Assembly (NCBI GenBank): GCA_001460835.1
Contig: CYKH01000459.1
Span: 22,705-86,704, forward strand
Length of the DNA stretch: 64,000 nucleotides
Direction of reading: 5' to 3'
Origin: Bodo saltans
Taxonomy: Eukaryota; Euglenozoa; Kinetoplastea; Eubodonida; Bodonidae
The notes under the pieces were generated by a model. It ran no database searches. It was not told where the DNA came from and worked only from the letters and a program-made list of their open reading frames with translations. Positions 38,701 to 48,168 of the stretch are shown piece after piece (the stretch's first letter is position 1; every line of letters begins with the position of its first letter). The position numbers were made by a program, and so were the translations under genes.

Positions 38701-41700
38701 CCGGAAGAGCTTGCGGACTACATCAAAGACTTGTACACTAAACGTGAGCTCCCTGAAAGCTCCGTTCATTTGCTCCAATCCATCAAGATGATCGAGACCC
38801 AACCCACACTTGGTAACTTGCCACTGATTCGATTGATTGAGCATGGCCGCACGCGTTGTGTGCCCGATGTGGAAACTGCCATCCAGAATCAAGTAGTGAA
38901 TGCCCAAGCGGAACATTTATCAAGAGATCAACTCCATGCGTTGATGCTAGACTTCCACTTGCAGTACACAGATAAATACGACGGCCTCACATTCCACGAG
39001 GCGAGGCTCACAATGGAGTACACCGCACCTCGAATCGTAGTGCCCACTGCTGCGGTAGGGGAGTTGGGCAGTGGGGCCACAGAGAGCTCCGAGGTGGTGT
39101 ACAACGCAACCGCTGCTCGATGCGCGGACTGGGACACTCGCTCTACGGAAGCACAGTTGCAGTGGTTGAAACGCTTCTGTGAGTTCCCTACTCTCCTTTC
39201 CCTCCGACAACGCCTTCGTGCCATGTGGCCTCCTGTCAACCTCGAGCCGTACGCAGCAGCGCTGGTCACGTACAGCAACTCCCGTAAAGGGACGAATGCT
39301 AAAATGACATTGCAGACCGCCACACGCATGCTCGATCACTCCTACCATGTCCTCCCTGTAGACCTCCAACAATTCATCCTTCAGGAGACGTTCTTCCAGC
39401 ACATACCACCCGGCATCCCTCGCAACGCCGACACCATGGACCGCATCGCCACCTTCCCTGCGTTTGATACGTTGAAGGAGGAGATGAAGGAGTGGTGTGG
39501 TGGCGCTGTCGACCGCATCCCCCAGCACATTCGCGGGTACCTGATCATTGCCGTCATGCCGCCGTCTATTATCAACATGACGAGCCGATTAGAACTAGCA
39601 GAAAAGTTTGCCGGACAGTACCTCCCACCCATCGCAGAGGCCCTTCGTTACGGCGGAGGCTTTGACGGTCTTACTGGACAACTGCAAGACGCCGTCTTCT
39701 CCGCGATGCTCAGCTACTTTGTGCCAGGATGGGACGAGCGTACCGCTACCCAACAAGTAGACTACATTCGTCTCCACCGGCTGCATCGTAACGGTCCGTG
39801 GATGACGTTAGAGGACATTGTGGACTCCGCATCGGCTACCCTGGTGGCCTCAGCCCCCGACGTTCCGGTGACCACCTACTTCCCTACCCTTCGGGCAATT
39901 CTACGGGCTCATAAGCTAGATCAAATCGCAGCCACCAGCGCTCTCCCAGCCGCCGATGTGTCACTCTTGCCTCACATGAAGAAAGCATCCATTGCAACAG
40001 AGGGAGAGGGCCATCACGACGGCGATGGTAGCTTAGATTTTGGATCTCCTTCACGATCTGAGCTCTCACCACTGTCTGCTGGTGTCGACAAGGAAGTTCA
40101 AGCAACGCCGTATGACATTGATGCGTTAAGCCGCAGTGGCCTTAGCATGTCGATGCCCCTCTACATTTCACCCACGTCCACAGCGGCAGGTGGTGGTGTC
40201 AGTCACTCGGCGTACTACCGGCCGCAATCCCACCCGTCTTCCCTTGCACACACCGCCTCGGAATGCGGCATCCCTCTTCGAGATTTTATGCTTGCGAACC
40301 CGCATGTCAACGAACCGTATGAGCCCCTTCCCCAAGGCACGCCGATCTACTTCCCTACCATTGTTGGTGCGCACCAACAACCCTCCCCGCTGGATCCTGC
40401 CATGCTGCTGTCTCCTGCTGCCTTCGCCCAACAGCAACAGCCTGTGCAGCAGTACTACCAGGACGCATCGCAACAACAGCAGTACGTCCAACAGCAGCCA
40501 CAAATTCAATACATCCAGCAGCAGCAGCAGCAGCCGGCCACAATTTTCACGCTCGCAGATGTTGCTCGGCAGCACAATCTTGACGTCCATGCACTCCTTA
40601 AAGCGAACCCCACCATCACATCCCCAACGATGCCCATCCCGGCCACCACACAGGTCTACCTTCCACCCCGCACAGCAGTGTCGACCGTCGCTGAACTTGC
40701 ACGCCAATACAGCACTCCTGTCGAGTTGTTGCTCAACGCCAATCCAACTCTGAAGGGTGCCTCGGACCGTGTTTCAACATCACAGCGCATCGTGCTACCG
40801 CAAATACAGCAACAACAAATTCAGTATGACTTACCTGTCTCGCTCCAAGTTCAGCAGCAACAGATGCATTCTGCCCCAGCTCCGCTCACCCTTGCGGACT
40901 TCGCTCGCCAGCACAATGTTGACGTCAACGCACTCCTGAAGGCAAACCCTACGATTGCGTCGACCACTGCGCCACTCCCTCCAGCAACCCAAATTTACCT
41001 TCCTGCGCGCACAGCCCCCGCAGCAGTTGCTGACATCGCGCGCCAGCACGGCGTCCCTGTGGAGGACGTCCTTCGTGCAAACCCGACCCTCAAGGGTGCA
41101 ACGGACCAAGTTGCCCCAACCCAGCGCATCGTGCTACCACCTCAGCCGCAAGTGCAGTACATCCAGCAGCCGCAGTACGCTCAGCAGTCAGCCGTGCCTG
41201 TAACCCTGGCAGATATTGCCCGGCAGAACAACGTCGACATCAACGCGCTGCTCAAGGCAAACCCAACCATCGCATCGCCCACGGTGCCAATCCCCCCGAC
41301 GATGCAGGTGTACCTGCCTGCTCGCCCTGCACCAACCACCGTGGCTGACGTTGCGCGCCAGTACAACGTTCCTGTGCAGGAGCTGCTACGCGTCAACCCG
41401 ACACTGAAAGGTGCCACGGACCAAGTGGCAACGACGCAGCGCATTGTGTGGCCGCCGCCCCAACAACAACAACAGCCACAGATTCAGTACACGCAACAAC
41501 AACCTGGCCAGCAACAGGCTCAACCACAGGTGCAGTACGTTCAACAGCCTCAAGTGCAGTACGTGCAGCAACCCGGGCAACCACAAGTGCAGTACATCCA
41601 ACAACAACAACAACAGCCGCAGGTCCAGTTTGTACAGCAACAGCCCGGGCAGCTCGTCCAGCAGCAACCTGGATCCGCTCAAGTGCAATACGTGCAACAG

Positions 41701-43944
41701 CCACAACAATTACAGCCTGTCGGTCAGCATCAGTATGTCCAACAGCAGCCCATCGCGCTACAGACGCTAGCTGACATTGCCCGGCAGAACAACGTCGACA
41801 TCAACGCGCTGCTTAAGGCAAACCCAACCATCGCATCGCCCACGGTGCCAATCCCTCCGACAACGCAAGTGTGCCTGCCTGCTCGCTCTGCACCAACCAC
41901 CGTGGCTGACGTTGCGCGCCAGTATAACGTTCCTTTGCAGGAGCTGCTGCGCGTCAACCCAACGCTTAAGGGTGCCACGGACCAGGTGGCGACGACACAG
42001 CGCATTGTGCTGCCTCCACCCCAGGGCCAGCAACAGCAACAGCCACAGATTCAGTACGTGCAGCAACCTGGCCAGCAACAGGAACCCCAGGTGCAGTACG
42101 TTCAGCAGCAACAGCAGCCTCAAGTGCAGTACTTACAGCAACAACCTGGACAGCAGCAACCACAAGTGCAATACATCCAACAACAACAGGCCGTTGCTCC
42201 AACAACACTTGCAGACATTGCCCACCAGAACAACGTTGACGTTGCCACGCTGCTTAAAGCGAATCCAAACATCGCCTCCCCGACTACACCCATCCCAGCC
42301 ACAACACAGGTGTATCTTCCTGCTCGCCCCGCCCCCGCCTCCGTTGCTGACGTTGCGCGCCAGTACAACGTTCCTGTGCAGGAGCTGCTGCGTGTCAACC
42401 CAACGCTTAAGGGCGCCACGGATCAAGTTGCAATGACGCAGCGTATTGTTCTGCCTCCGCAACAACAGCAACAACAACAGCCACAGATTCAGTACGTGCA
42501 GCAGCAAAGCGGTCAGCAACAGCAACCACAGCTGCAGTACATCCAACAGCAACAACAACGGCCGCTGCAACCCCAACCTGCTGAGTACGTGCAGCAACCC
42601 CAACTGCAATATCTGCAGCAGCAGCAGCAGCAACCCCAGGTGCAGTACGTGCAGCAGCAACCACAGCGGAACCTGTTGATTCAACCGAACCAAACGCAGT
42701 TCCAACAGCCGCAGTACCAGCAGCAGCAGGTTCACTATGTCCAACAGCCGTATGCAACCCTGCCTCCAGCGGTGCACTACGCATACAATCCATCGCCGCA
42801 GCTGCAACAGGAGGATGTCGTCACGAATCCATATTACCAGGCGACAATGAGTGCCGATGAGTCCGCAGTAGCCGATGCCCTTCGCGTCGGCACTGACAGT
42901 GATGACGACGATGTCATGCCGGTTGTCATTCGTCGAGGAACTATGAACAACAACGGTGGTGGTAAGATCACTCGGCTCTCCAGTGATGGAGGGGACAGCG
43001 ATGACGACGACGCCATCCAAGGCTCCGTTCGTCTTATTCGTGACTCTGCGATGCCCCTTGTCGCGGTCACCCCCAAGGGTCACATTCGAGTGGATGCGCT
43101 CGCTTCCCACTTCTCCTGCGATGAGGCAACCCTTCGCCGCCTCAACCCAAAACTTGCGGATGAGGGCGTCGTCTCGGTTGGCCCTGAAGACACGATTATT
43201 GTCCCCCACGTGGATGCCCTCGCTGTCCCAGTCCCCATTCATCGTACGCCTGTTGTGTACACGGGCGGTCAAGTGGCCAGCCTTGAGGATCTCAGCCGAC
43301 TGATGTTTGGAGGGGAGGGAGACGATTCAGCTGTGCAACGCGGCGTGGGATGGCTCTTAGAGGCCAACCCAGTGCTAGCATCACAGCTCAACGAGCACGC
43401 CAACAAAGGACAGGCCCCACTTCCCGAAGGCACGCCTGTTGTCATTCCTCCACAGCTTGCGGCGGCAAGGCAGCGTAAGAATAGCGGCACGACAACCATA
43501 GTGCATCGCACAAGCGGCAACGCCGAGACGCTCATGTCCATCGGACACCGATACGGCGTTGCCCCAGAACATCTTGCTCGTCAATGCCCCTCTGCGGGAG
43601 GGCTTGTAGAGCCCCTTCGTGAGGGGGTAGAGCTGGTGATCCAGCGACAGAACTCTGAGGACGAGGACGGCTACCTTGCCTCCATCTACAAAGTCAACGT
43701 GGAGCGTGGCGACACGGCATCGTCTCTTGCAAAGAAGTTGGGCATCGATGTGCGTAAGCTCAAGCGCGCCAACGGTTGGGAGCACGACACTGACCCGGTT
43801 GCAGGCTCTGTCATCCACTTACCCGGCCTTGCGTCCTCTGATCGCTCTCACAGCACGGAGAGCAGCAATGCAGCAGGCGAGCCGTGGGCATCGGTGGGCA
43901 CTGTGCACCTCACGCGTCGCACAGATCGCCATACGTGCACATAA
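35785..43944 (+). CDS. giant WD40 / coiled-coil / Q-rich LysM-array protein, main part
   Basis: 2719 codons as read, continuing in another frame to 46903. WD40-like blades span residues ~128-445 (SGAQDFTIVQWDLTTR, SGGDDGTVKMWDV, REDGTLDVWRATSG). A long coiled coil is at ~450-692. A Pro/Thr linker and an unfamiliar helical region follow to ~1410. From ~1486, five pairs of LysM-like modules alternate with Gln-rich linkers (QVQYVQQP), preceded by one single module. Four more modules lie at ~2430-2682, the last canonical (VERGDTASSLAKKLGIDV). No signal peptide or membrane helix is seen, so these modules face the cytosol or cytoskeleton rather than a cell wall. The ATG at 35785 (METVLPIP) is the first in frame. 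Function unknown; a cytoskeletal or flagellar scaffold is a guess. Confidence 0.82.
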   Translation: METVLPIPHGDEHVGAQQPPTSILLNHEHESQPRRHSTPSATPSRRQYTPSPSRTPGGGREGSVGAGTPITAVVPTAVARSPTFLRPSSVSEFSIRYARYGPLSTTLGEGQNPDDSNMSNQSIQPNTAFIGTVVQRVQPAARGGCDVRSCHYIAENVLFITYRDGSLGMVDTRSGEVLAVTTPSDTLCTTVLVAPATSLGSAVEERVAAARLDSLVLWCGFTDGQIRVIGPHPHCLQEDPLCTLVRHHGPISSFVHERGSHFVFSGAQDFTIVQWDLTTRAFIGRFHHGGSTVRALATRVDRLFSGGDDGTVKMWDVVQKSSREWTGGSRASITHMVTAGDTLWGAREDGTLDVWRATSGKLLASIPLSSHGPITLLLRVGPRIWASSMGITSVVDIESRRVIEERRDHNSNYVQCADVVASAMVSRVWIMPVDGSVVVMDTETPIGGDELALATALERREEEVVFLRESMAALQTQALELQRRCDDRVARAQLEALNIKDELERKAATVSDLHQQLNSTIEELHKREEQLAAKDAGVTMTSEDSNKSIRRVMTNHLQATEKRLLDAEIKIQALNAELLKERNVKESRIKETHVEEAAAYAKVNAALSSAELRRKELEKRIEELQDAYQRLEVEHKNVIETNADLTAKLGISRQKIEDAQQLVNQHAAQVKQSAREKAQLAAVARSLREAQSSPSVNAPVTSSTSQAPATKPKDAPTPTSPMSTTQKKRKSMPIPILPAKPQLERLFNYVRTVCTAADTPSDLPANMLMALRYELSRQQDPSLDDVVVAADATLPVSEYDVCQAIPKLDLGLEVLTTQHQYALLLTTLQYYEEQWPQWSRAQQVDWAQKKGLYPSILSFVRDVERLCANFNTLGAPRKDRMDKAARRAELLKANVRNATSLTQTELTSLVGTLPPAIAQRATRELQAGWKRLSHMARRALVFDAAAPYVNDWALLRSSQQAELFQALFTVPAPEELADYIKDLYTKRELPESSVHLLQSIKMIETQPTLGNLPLIRLIEHGRTRCVPDVETAIQNQVVNAQAEHLSRDQLHALMLDFHLQYTDKYDGLTFHEARLTMEYTAPRIVVPTAAVGELGSGATESSEVVYNATAARCADWDTRSTEAQLQWLKRFCEFPTLLSLRQRLRAMWPPVNLEPYAAALVTYSNSRKGTNAKMTLQTATRMLDHSYHVLPVDLQQFILQETFFQHIPPGIPRNADTMDRIATFPAFDTLKEEMKEWCGGAVDRIPQHIRGYLIIAVMPPSIINMTSRLELAEKFAGQYLPPIAEALRYGGGFDGLTGQLQDAVFSAMLSYFVPGWDERTATQQVDYIRLHRLHRNGPWMTLEDIVDSASATLVASAPDVPVTTYFPTLRAILRAHKLDQIAATSALPAADVSLLPHMKKASIATEGEGHHDGDGSLDFGSPSRSELSPLSAGVDKEVQATPYDIDALSRSGLSMSMPLYISPTSTAAGGGVSHSAYYRPQSHPSSLAHTASECGIPLRDFMLANPHVNEPYEPLPQGTPIYFPTIVGAHQQPSPLDPAMLLSPAAFAQQQQPVQQYYQDASQQQQYVQQQPQIQYIQQQQQQPATIFTLADVARQHNLDVHALLKANPTITSPTMPIPATTQVYLPPRTAVSTVAELARQYSTPVELLLNANPTLKGASDRVSTSQRIVLPQIQQQQIQYDLPVSLQVQQQQMHSAPAPLTLADFARQHNVDVNALLKANPTIASTTAPLPPATQIYLPARTAPAAVADIARQHGVPVEDVLRANPTLKGATDQVAPTQRIVLPPQPQVQYIQQPQYAQQSAVPVTLADIARQNNVDINALLKANPTIASPTVPIPPTMQVYLPARPAPTTVADVARQYNVPVQELLRVNPTLKGATDQVATTQRIVWPPPQQQQQPQIQYTQQQPGQQQAQPQVQYVQQPQVQYVQQPGQPQVQYIQQQQQQPQVQFVQQQPGQLVQQQPGSAQVQYVQQPQQLQPVGQHQYVQQQPIALQTLADIARQNNVDINALLKANPTIASPTVPIPPTTQVCLPARSAPTTVADVARQYNVPLQELLRVNPTLKGATDQVATTQRIVLPPPQGQQQQQPQIQYVQQPGQQQEPQVQYVQQQQQPQVQYLQQQPGQQQPQVQYIQQQQAVAPTTLADIAHQNNVDVATLLKANPNIASPTTPIPATTQVYLPARPAPASVADVARQYNVPVQELLRVNPTLKGATDQVAMTQRIVLPPQQQQQQQPQIQYVQQQSGQQQQPQLQYIQQQQQRPLQPQPAEYVQQPQLQYLQQQQQQPQVQYVQQQPQRNLLIQPNQTQFQQPQYQQQQVHYVQQPYATLPPAVHYAYNPSPQLQQEDVVTNPYYQATMSADESAVADALRVGTDSDDDDVMPVVIRRGTMNNNGGGKITRLSSDGGDSDDDDAIQGSVRLIRDSAMPLVAVTPKGHIRVDALASHFSCDEATLRRLNPKLADEGVVSVGPEDTIIVPHVDALAVPVPIHRTPVVYTGGQVASLEDLSRLMFGGEGDDSAVQRGVGWLLEANPVLASQLNEHANKGQAPLPEGTPVVIPPQLAAARQRKNSGTTTIVHRTSGNAETLMSIGHRYGVAPEHLARQCPSAGGLVEPLREGVELVIQRQNSEDEDGYLASIYKVNVERGDTASSLAKKLGIDVRKLKRANGWEHDTDPVAGSVIHLPGLASSDRSHSTESSNAAGEPWASVGTVHLTRRTDRHTCT
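40240..42470 (+). repeat. coding array of paired LysM-like modules with Gln-rich linkers
   Basis: After one single module, five A/B pairs occur. A modules read like LADIARQNNVDINALLKANP and end near a YLP; B modules read like VADVARQYNVPVQELLRVNP and end near IVLP. Between pairs lie CAA/CAG-rich linkers of variable length. The pairs near 41200-41450 and 41760-42015 are almost identical, so the array has expanded or been homogenised by recombination. Confidence 0.85.
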
Positions 43945-46903
43945 CCCCTTCCTGGCTTATCACACAGGCCCGCTGTCGGTCAACCGCCGTGTCATTGTCG
44001 TCCGCGATCGAGAATCGCCGCAAGATGCTCCCCCTGCAAGCACGGAACCGTATCGGTACAAGGCTGCAGCAGGCGAACTCCTGGAAGACATTGCTACGAA
44101 GTTTGCCATCCCCATATCTGCGATTATGAGCGCCAACAAAGATGCCGCTCTGGACTTGGAGCACATGTGCGTCGGACCAGCCCAAGTGCTGCTGCTCCCC
44201 AACCTCTACTCCGGGAACAAAGTCGCCATACGTGCACATAACCCCTTCCTGGCTTATCACACAGGCCCGCTGTCGGTCAACCGCCGTGTCATTGTCGTCC
44301 GCGATCGAGAATCGCCGCAAGATGCTCCCCCTGCAAGCACGGAACCGTATCGGTACAAGGCTGCAGCAGGCGAACTCCTGGAAGACATTGCTACGAAGTT
44401 TGCCATCCCCATATCTGCGATTATGAGCGCCAACAAAGATGCCGCTCTGGACTTGGAGCACATGTGCGTCGGACCAGCCCAAGTGCTGCTGCTCCCCAAC
44501 CTCTACTCCGGGAACAAAGTGTTGAATCCTCTTCTCCGAGGCATGCGAGTGGAGGAGGCCGGGGCGAGCGACACCGCCATGACGATTGCCATTCGCACAC
44601 GAACACACCCAGACGCCATTCGGTACGCGAATCCGACCATCGTCGATGTCAACAAACCAATCCCCAAGGGGACCAAGGTCGTCGTGTTCGCCCCCAACGC
44701 TGACCGCCTTGGCTTCAGCCGAACAATGCTGCGCCAGGGCGATAGTGCAGATAAAATCGCGAGCCGCCACAATGTACCACTCGACGACGTGCGTGATGCG
44801 AACCCAGATGCCAAGTGGACACCGTTCGAATCCGTCCTCGTCCCTCCCTCCGTATCAAACCCTACCTTTAGGAGAATTCCCCCGCAGATTGGCTCCACCG
44901 TGGCCAGCGTTGCGGCGACATACCGCCTGAAGGTCGACGATTTGAAAAAGTGGAACCCGAGGTTGATCGCCTTGGATTCATCAGATGAAATTACATCTCG
45001 AGAGCCGCTGCTCATTCCCCTACGACGTGGCGCCGCCGCACTGCAGCAACACACGGTGAGCCCAATGCCATTGAACAGCTTTATGTCCACGGCAGGAGAT
45101 ACCCTTCAGCAACTCGCCGATCGTAGCGGCATTGACGTCGCCACGCTCTTACAGTGCAACGAGCACCTTCGTCTCCACCCCAACGCACCACTCCCCAGCA
45201 TGCAGCAAGTGTTCCTTCCGTCCAACGCTAGGTATGTGGACCCACGTGCTGCAGCGGCTCGAACGTCCCCGGGACGCGGGGGCCAGAAGAAAGCAGCGAC
45301 GACCACAGATGACGGCACCGCGACCTCAGTCACACTGCAACGGTACAATGTTCGCGAAGGAGATTTGCTGACCTCTGTGGCCCACCGCTTCGGAACCACA
45401 CCAGCACAAATCACGAAGCTCAACCCGTGCATCCGATCCAACGACTTGAAGCGAGATGCAGATGTCATTCTTCTCCCAGTCTCGTCGTCATCTTCGTCGG
45501 CTGCACGTGGACCACTAGCACTCGGAGGGCGAGCACCCAAGTGGAGCATCTCCGGGCCTGGCGACGCTGCCGCGCAAGATACCCATGCAGAGGGTGCAAG
45601 CGACAACAAGGCTTCCTCCGAATATGTCTATCACACACAGTCCCTGCGAGATGCTCTCCCCACTTCGGTTGGCATCTCCGACCTCGACGATGCCATCGCG
45701 GTGCACTTAGAGAACGCTGCCCGTGTGGACGACATCATTCAGCACCCTGAGCACTACACGAACGAAGCACTTGTGCAGGAACTGAAGCACATGCAGTCGC
45801 AGCACGAGGCCATGATCGGTGCCCTTCGCAACGGGGGCCTAGAAAACGCCAGCCTTGAAGCACGTTGTCGTGCACTAGAGGGGTTAGAGGACCGACGGGC
45901 GGAAGTGGAGTCCGATGAGGAGCAACGCCGCCACGTGGAAGCGTTGGAGCGTCAAGTGGCGACATTGTTGACAGATGCACAGGTGATTAAAACTCAGTCC
46001 GTGCAACGCGAATCGATGCTCCTCCTAGACTTCGAACGACGCTCCCAACGCCACGCCCGTGAAGTGGAGCGCAATGCAACGGAAGAGCGTGAACGGTGGC
46101 TGGCATTCCTACGATCTGCCCTCGCCGCAACGTCATCCGACAGAACTGCAGCGGCGACGTCCATCACAGAGGGCGGTACAAAGGCAATCATTGCGCAACT
46201 TGGGCTTGAGAATGGATCCGCGGTGAACAAAACTCTACAGTCGCTCATGATACACGATCGACCAGCTGGTCACACGAAACTCCCCCTTGAACTGATTCAA
46301 TTCCTCAACTTCAAGGACGAAGCGTGCTTTGCCCTTCAGTCGGACTTGGAGAACCAAGTGAATAAGACGTTAGAGCTGGAGGGAAGACTCAGTGCCATGC
46401 AAGCGGAGATGTACCGCCTGGACTACCTCCAAGCAAACCGCCCCGCACTTGTGAAAATGCTGTACGACTTGTACAAGGTTGCCAAGGGGATCGTGTCCAA
46501 AGCAAAGGGCTTCCGTGCCAAAGCGGAAGTTCGAGAACCAACACGCCGGTTGATCCTCGAGTGCATCGGTGACATCGAAACGCTTTGCAAGGAAATGCAC
46601 ATCGGTCACAAGTATATCGTCGGGAACTTCTTTACAGACGCTGAAGTGCGCCACTGTGGTGCAAGCCCAGCAGAGTTTGAGGAGCTGATCGTCACGACCA
46701 CCACCACAACAACGACCACATTCGTTATGAAGCAGCAATCTGGTGACCAAACAGCGAGCAAATCTCAACGAACCACTGGTGATGGGTCGCTGCCCTCCGC
46801 ACCTCCCCGGCCCTCTAGGGCGGGAAGTGTTGGGCCGTCGTCAACACGTCGAGTAGTGCCTACCAAAGTGCAATCTCTGGTCGAAGAGGTTCCCCTTTAC
46901 TAA
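43913..46903 (+). CDS. giant LysM-array protein, C-terminal continuation after frameshift
   Basis: This frame takes up where the previous one ends. It adds about six further LysM-like modules, one of them duplicated (YKAAAGELLEDIATKFAIPI twice). Others are MLRQGDSADKIASRHNVPLD, AGDTLQQLADRSGIDVATLL and the canonical NVREGDLLTSVAHRFGTTPA. A C-terminal coiled coil (EEQRRHVEALERQVATLL) and a helical domain (NRPALVKMLYDLYKVAKGIV) follow, then a Thr run and a Ser/Pro tail ending EEVPLY. There is no spacer, stop-free alternative start or splice acceptor at the join, so it is one gene with the upstream frame. The shift is one extra base somewhere in about 43880-43926. Confidence 0.8.
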   Translation, partial: RVAQIAIRAHNPFLAYHTGPLSVNRRVIVVRDRESPQDAPPASTEPYRYKAAAGELLEDIATKFAIPISAIMSANKDAALDLEHMCVGPAQVLLLPNLYSGNKVAIRAHNPFLAYHTGPLSVNRRVIVVRDRESPQDAPPASTEPYRYKAAAGELLEDIATKFAIPISAIMSANKDAALDLEHMCVGPAQVLLLPNLYSGNKVLNPLLRGMRVEEAGASDTAMTIAIRTRTHPDAIRYANPTIVDVNKPIPKGTKVVVFAPNADRLGFSRTMLRQGDSADKIASRHNVPLDDVRDANPDAKWTPFESVLVPPSVSNPTFRRIPPQIGSTVASVAATYRLKVDDLKKWNPRLIALDSSDEITSREPLLIPLRRGAAALQQHTVSPMPLNSFMSTAGDTLQQLADRSGIDVATLLQCNEHLRLHPNAPLPSMQQVFLPSNARYVDPRAAAARTSPGRGGQKKAATTTDDGTATSVTLQRYNVREGDLLTSVAHRFGTTPAQITKLNPCIRSNDLKRDADVILLPVSSSSSSAARGPLALGGRAPKWSISGPGDAAAQDTHAEGASDNKASSEYVYHTQSLRDALPTSVGISDLDDAIAVHLENAARVDDIIQHPEHYTNEALVQELKHMQSQHEAMIGALRNGGLENASLEARCRALEGLEDRRAEVESDEEQRRHVEALERQVATLLTDAQVIKTQSVQRESMLLLDFERRSQRHAREVERNATEERERWLAFLRSALAATSSDRTAAATSITEGGTKAIIAQLGLENGSAVNKTLQSLMIHDRPAGHTKLPLELIQFLNFKDEACFALQSDLENQVNKTLELEGRLSAMQAEMYRLDYLQANRPALVKMLYDLYKVAKGIVSKAKGFRAKAEVREPTRRLILECIGDIETLCKEMHIGHKYIVGNFFTDAEVRHCGASPAEFEELIVTTTTTTTTTFVMKQQSGDQTASKSQRTTGDGSLPSAPPRPSRAGSVGPSSTRRVVPTKVQSLVEEVPLY
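43927..44520 (+). repeat. perfect 297-bp in-frame tandem duplication (99 codons)
   Basis: Units 43927-44223 and 44224-44520 appear identical and each encodes one LysM-like module with flanks. The frameshift that separates the two parts of the giant gene lies just upstream of unit 1. Confidence 0.93.
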
Positions 46904-47214
46904 CGCGCACAGCCCTTGTGGGACGCAAGAGCTCCACAGAACGATTAGACCCTTACCTTCTTTTTTTTTTATTGGAGGGTAGGAAGGAATTTATTTTGTA
47001 GCAATAAATTAACGAAACACACACTGTACTTCTTTGCGCACAACAGCAGCACACGTGTGTGGACGGCCTGATGAAACACTGAGGGAGGTCACGTGAAGGG
47101 TTTGAGCTGCTTTTCTTATTGTTGAGTTGCATCATACAAAGAACAGAGAGCGCGTCGTTCTTTTCTTTTTTGAATTTTTCAGTAGCATCCCCTCCATTTT
47201 GATTTGTTTTGTTT
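46904..47214 (+). other. intergenic spacer
   Basis: A 311-bp spacer with a T run (46961-46971) in the presumed 3' UTR, then a strong splice-acceptor signal at 47160-47182. I see nothing else here. Confidence 0.5.
47160..47182 (+). promoter_or_regulatory. predicted trans-splice acceptor
   Basis: A nearly pure pyrimidine stretch, apart from one gaa, ends in CAG at 47180-47182, 33 bases before the ATG at 47215. This is among the clearest acceptor signals in the window. Confidence 0.55.
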
Positions 47215-47877
47215 ATGGCGTCATCAACATCGTCCCTCAACGAATACTACACCGCTGCCCTTACCAACTCCGAACGTGCACGGCGCGAGGAGGTGGAGCG
47301 AGCCTGGAAAGAGCACTGGGCAACTATCCTCAGTCTCAAGCAGCAAGAGCTCATGCAAGCCAAGGCCTGCAGTGGTGTGCTCCTCAGTGAACTAGCAGGA
47401 TCGCTGTCGCTGCGAGCTCGACCCGCCTCATCGTCCGGTGTCTCTACAGCAACTCGTGACAGCACTCAGAGTTTAGCCGACAGACTTTCTAGGATTACAT
47501 CTGCGCGCAACCAACAACAAGTGCAACCTCAAGCTGCGGTTTCTGCAACAGCAGAAAGAAGAGCTGTGGCGAATCCATCCGCGGGTAGTGCTCGCATGGA
47601 AACAGCCGCATCGGCGCCAACCGCTCAACGGCGGGATGACGCTGCAAGTTTGCCAGATGCAAGCAATTTGAATAGTCGAAAAGTAGGAAAGGCAGAATCA
47701 CTGCGGCTGCTAGTTCGTGGGACGCCGGATCAACAAATGGCCAAGCGCGTTCATGAAGCTGAAAAATCGCTTCCACGCGTTATGACGACGGGCGCTAGTA
47801 CACGACCAACCGTCGCTGCCGCCGCACCACCACCACCCCATACGTCCCCTTCTTCTCGGAGATTCGCGGGGAAGTGA
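47215..47877 (+). CDS. small Ala/Ser/Arg-rich hypothetical protein
   Basis: 220 residues, not recognised. The N-terminal ~60 residues form a charged helix (ERARREEVERAWKEHWATIL) likely to be a coiled coil; the rest is disordered, Ala/Ser/Arg-rich and basic, ending RRFAGK. It has its own splice-acceptor signal and ends before the next gene's leader, so it looks like an independent gene. The ATG at 47215 is first in frame; the two codons before it are non-ATG. Confidence 0.65.
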   Translation: MASSTSSLNEYYTAALTNSERARREEVERAWKEHWATILSLKQQELMQAKACSGVLLSELAGSLSLRARPASSSGVSTATRDSTQSLADRLSRITSARNQQQVQPQAAVSATAERRAVANPSAGSARMETAASAPTAQRRDDAASLPDASNLNSRKVGKAESLRLLVRGTPDQQMAKRVHEAEKSLPRVMTTGASTRPTVAAAAPPPPHTSPSSRRFAGK

Positions 47878-48168
47878 CCACCCGTATGTGTGACGATGCT
47901 AGCCTAGGAAACCTACCAACAACAACAACGGGTTAGCAATATGTTAGTGACTGTAGATTATTTGTTGATCTCACCTTTTGGGTTTATCGCCGGTTCCCCG
48001 TCAACTCCTTCAAAAAAATCTCAACCAATTCGTATGTCTCCTTTTCTTTCACTTGAGAAAAACAAAACAAACAAAAGAACAACAAAACAACAACAGCAAC
48101 GGAATCAAAACACACCGCAACCAAACGTCCCTCTCCACAATCAACGCACACACAACTCCATCACCATC

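Noticed and set aside
40136-40753. 205-codon + frame inside the giant gene
   Set aside because: Arg/Ser/Pro-rich +1 reading of the Gln-rich and LysM region; no start context.
42133-43272. 379-codon Leu-rich minus-strand frame
   Set aside because: It is the antisense of CAG/CAA-rich linkers and LysM modules in the giant gene.
47941-48168. Upstream extension of the SPX transporter frame
   Set aside because: It encodes Asn/Gln/Lys-rich UTR; the ATG at 48169 begins the SPX domain exactly as in known members.
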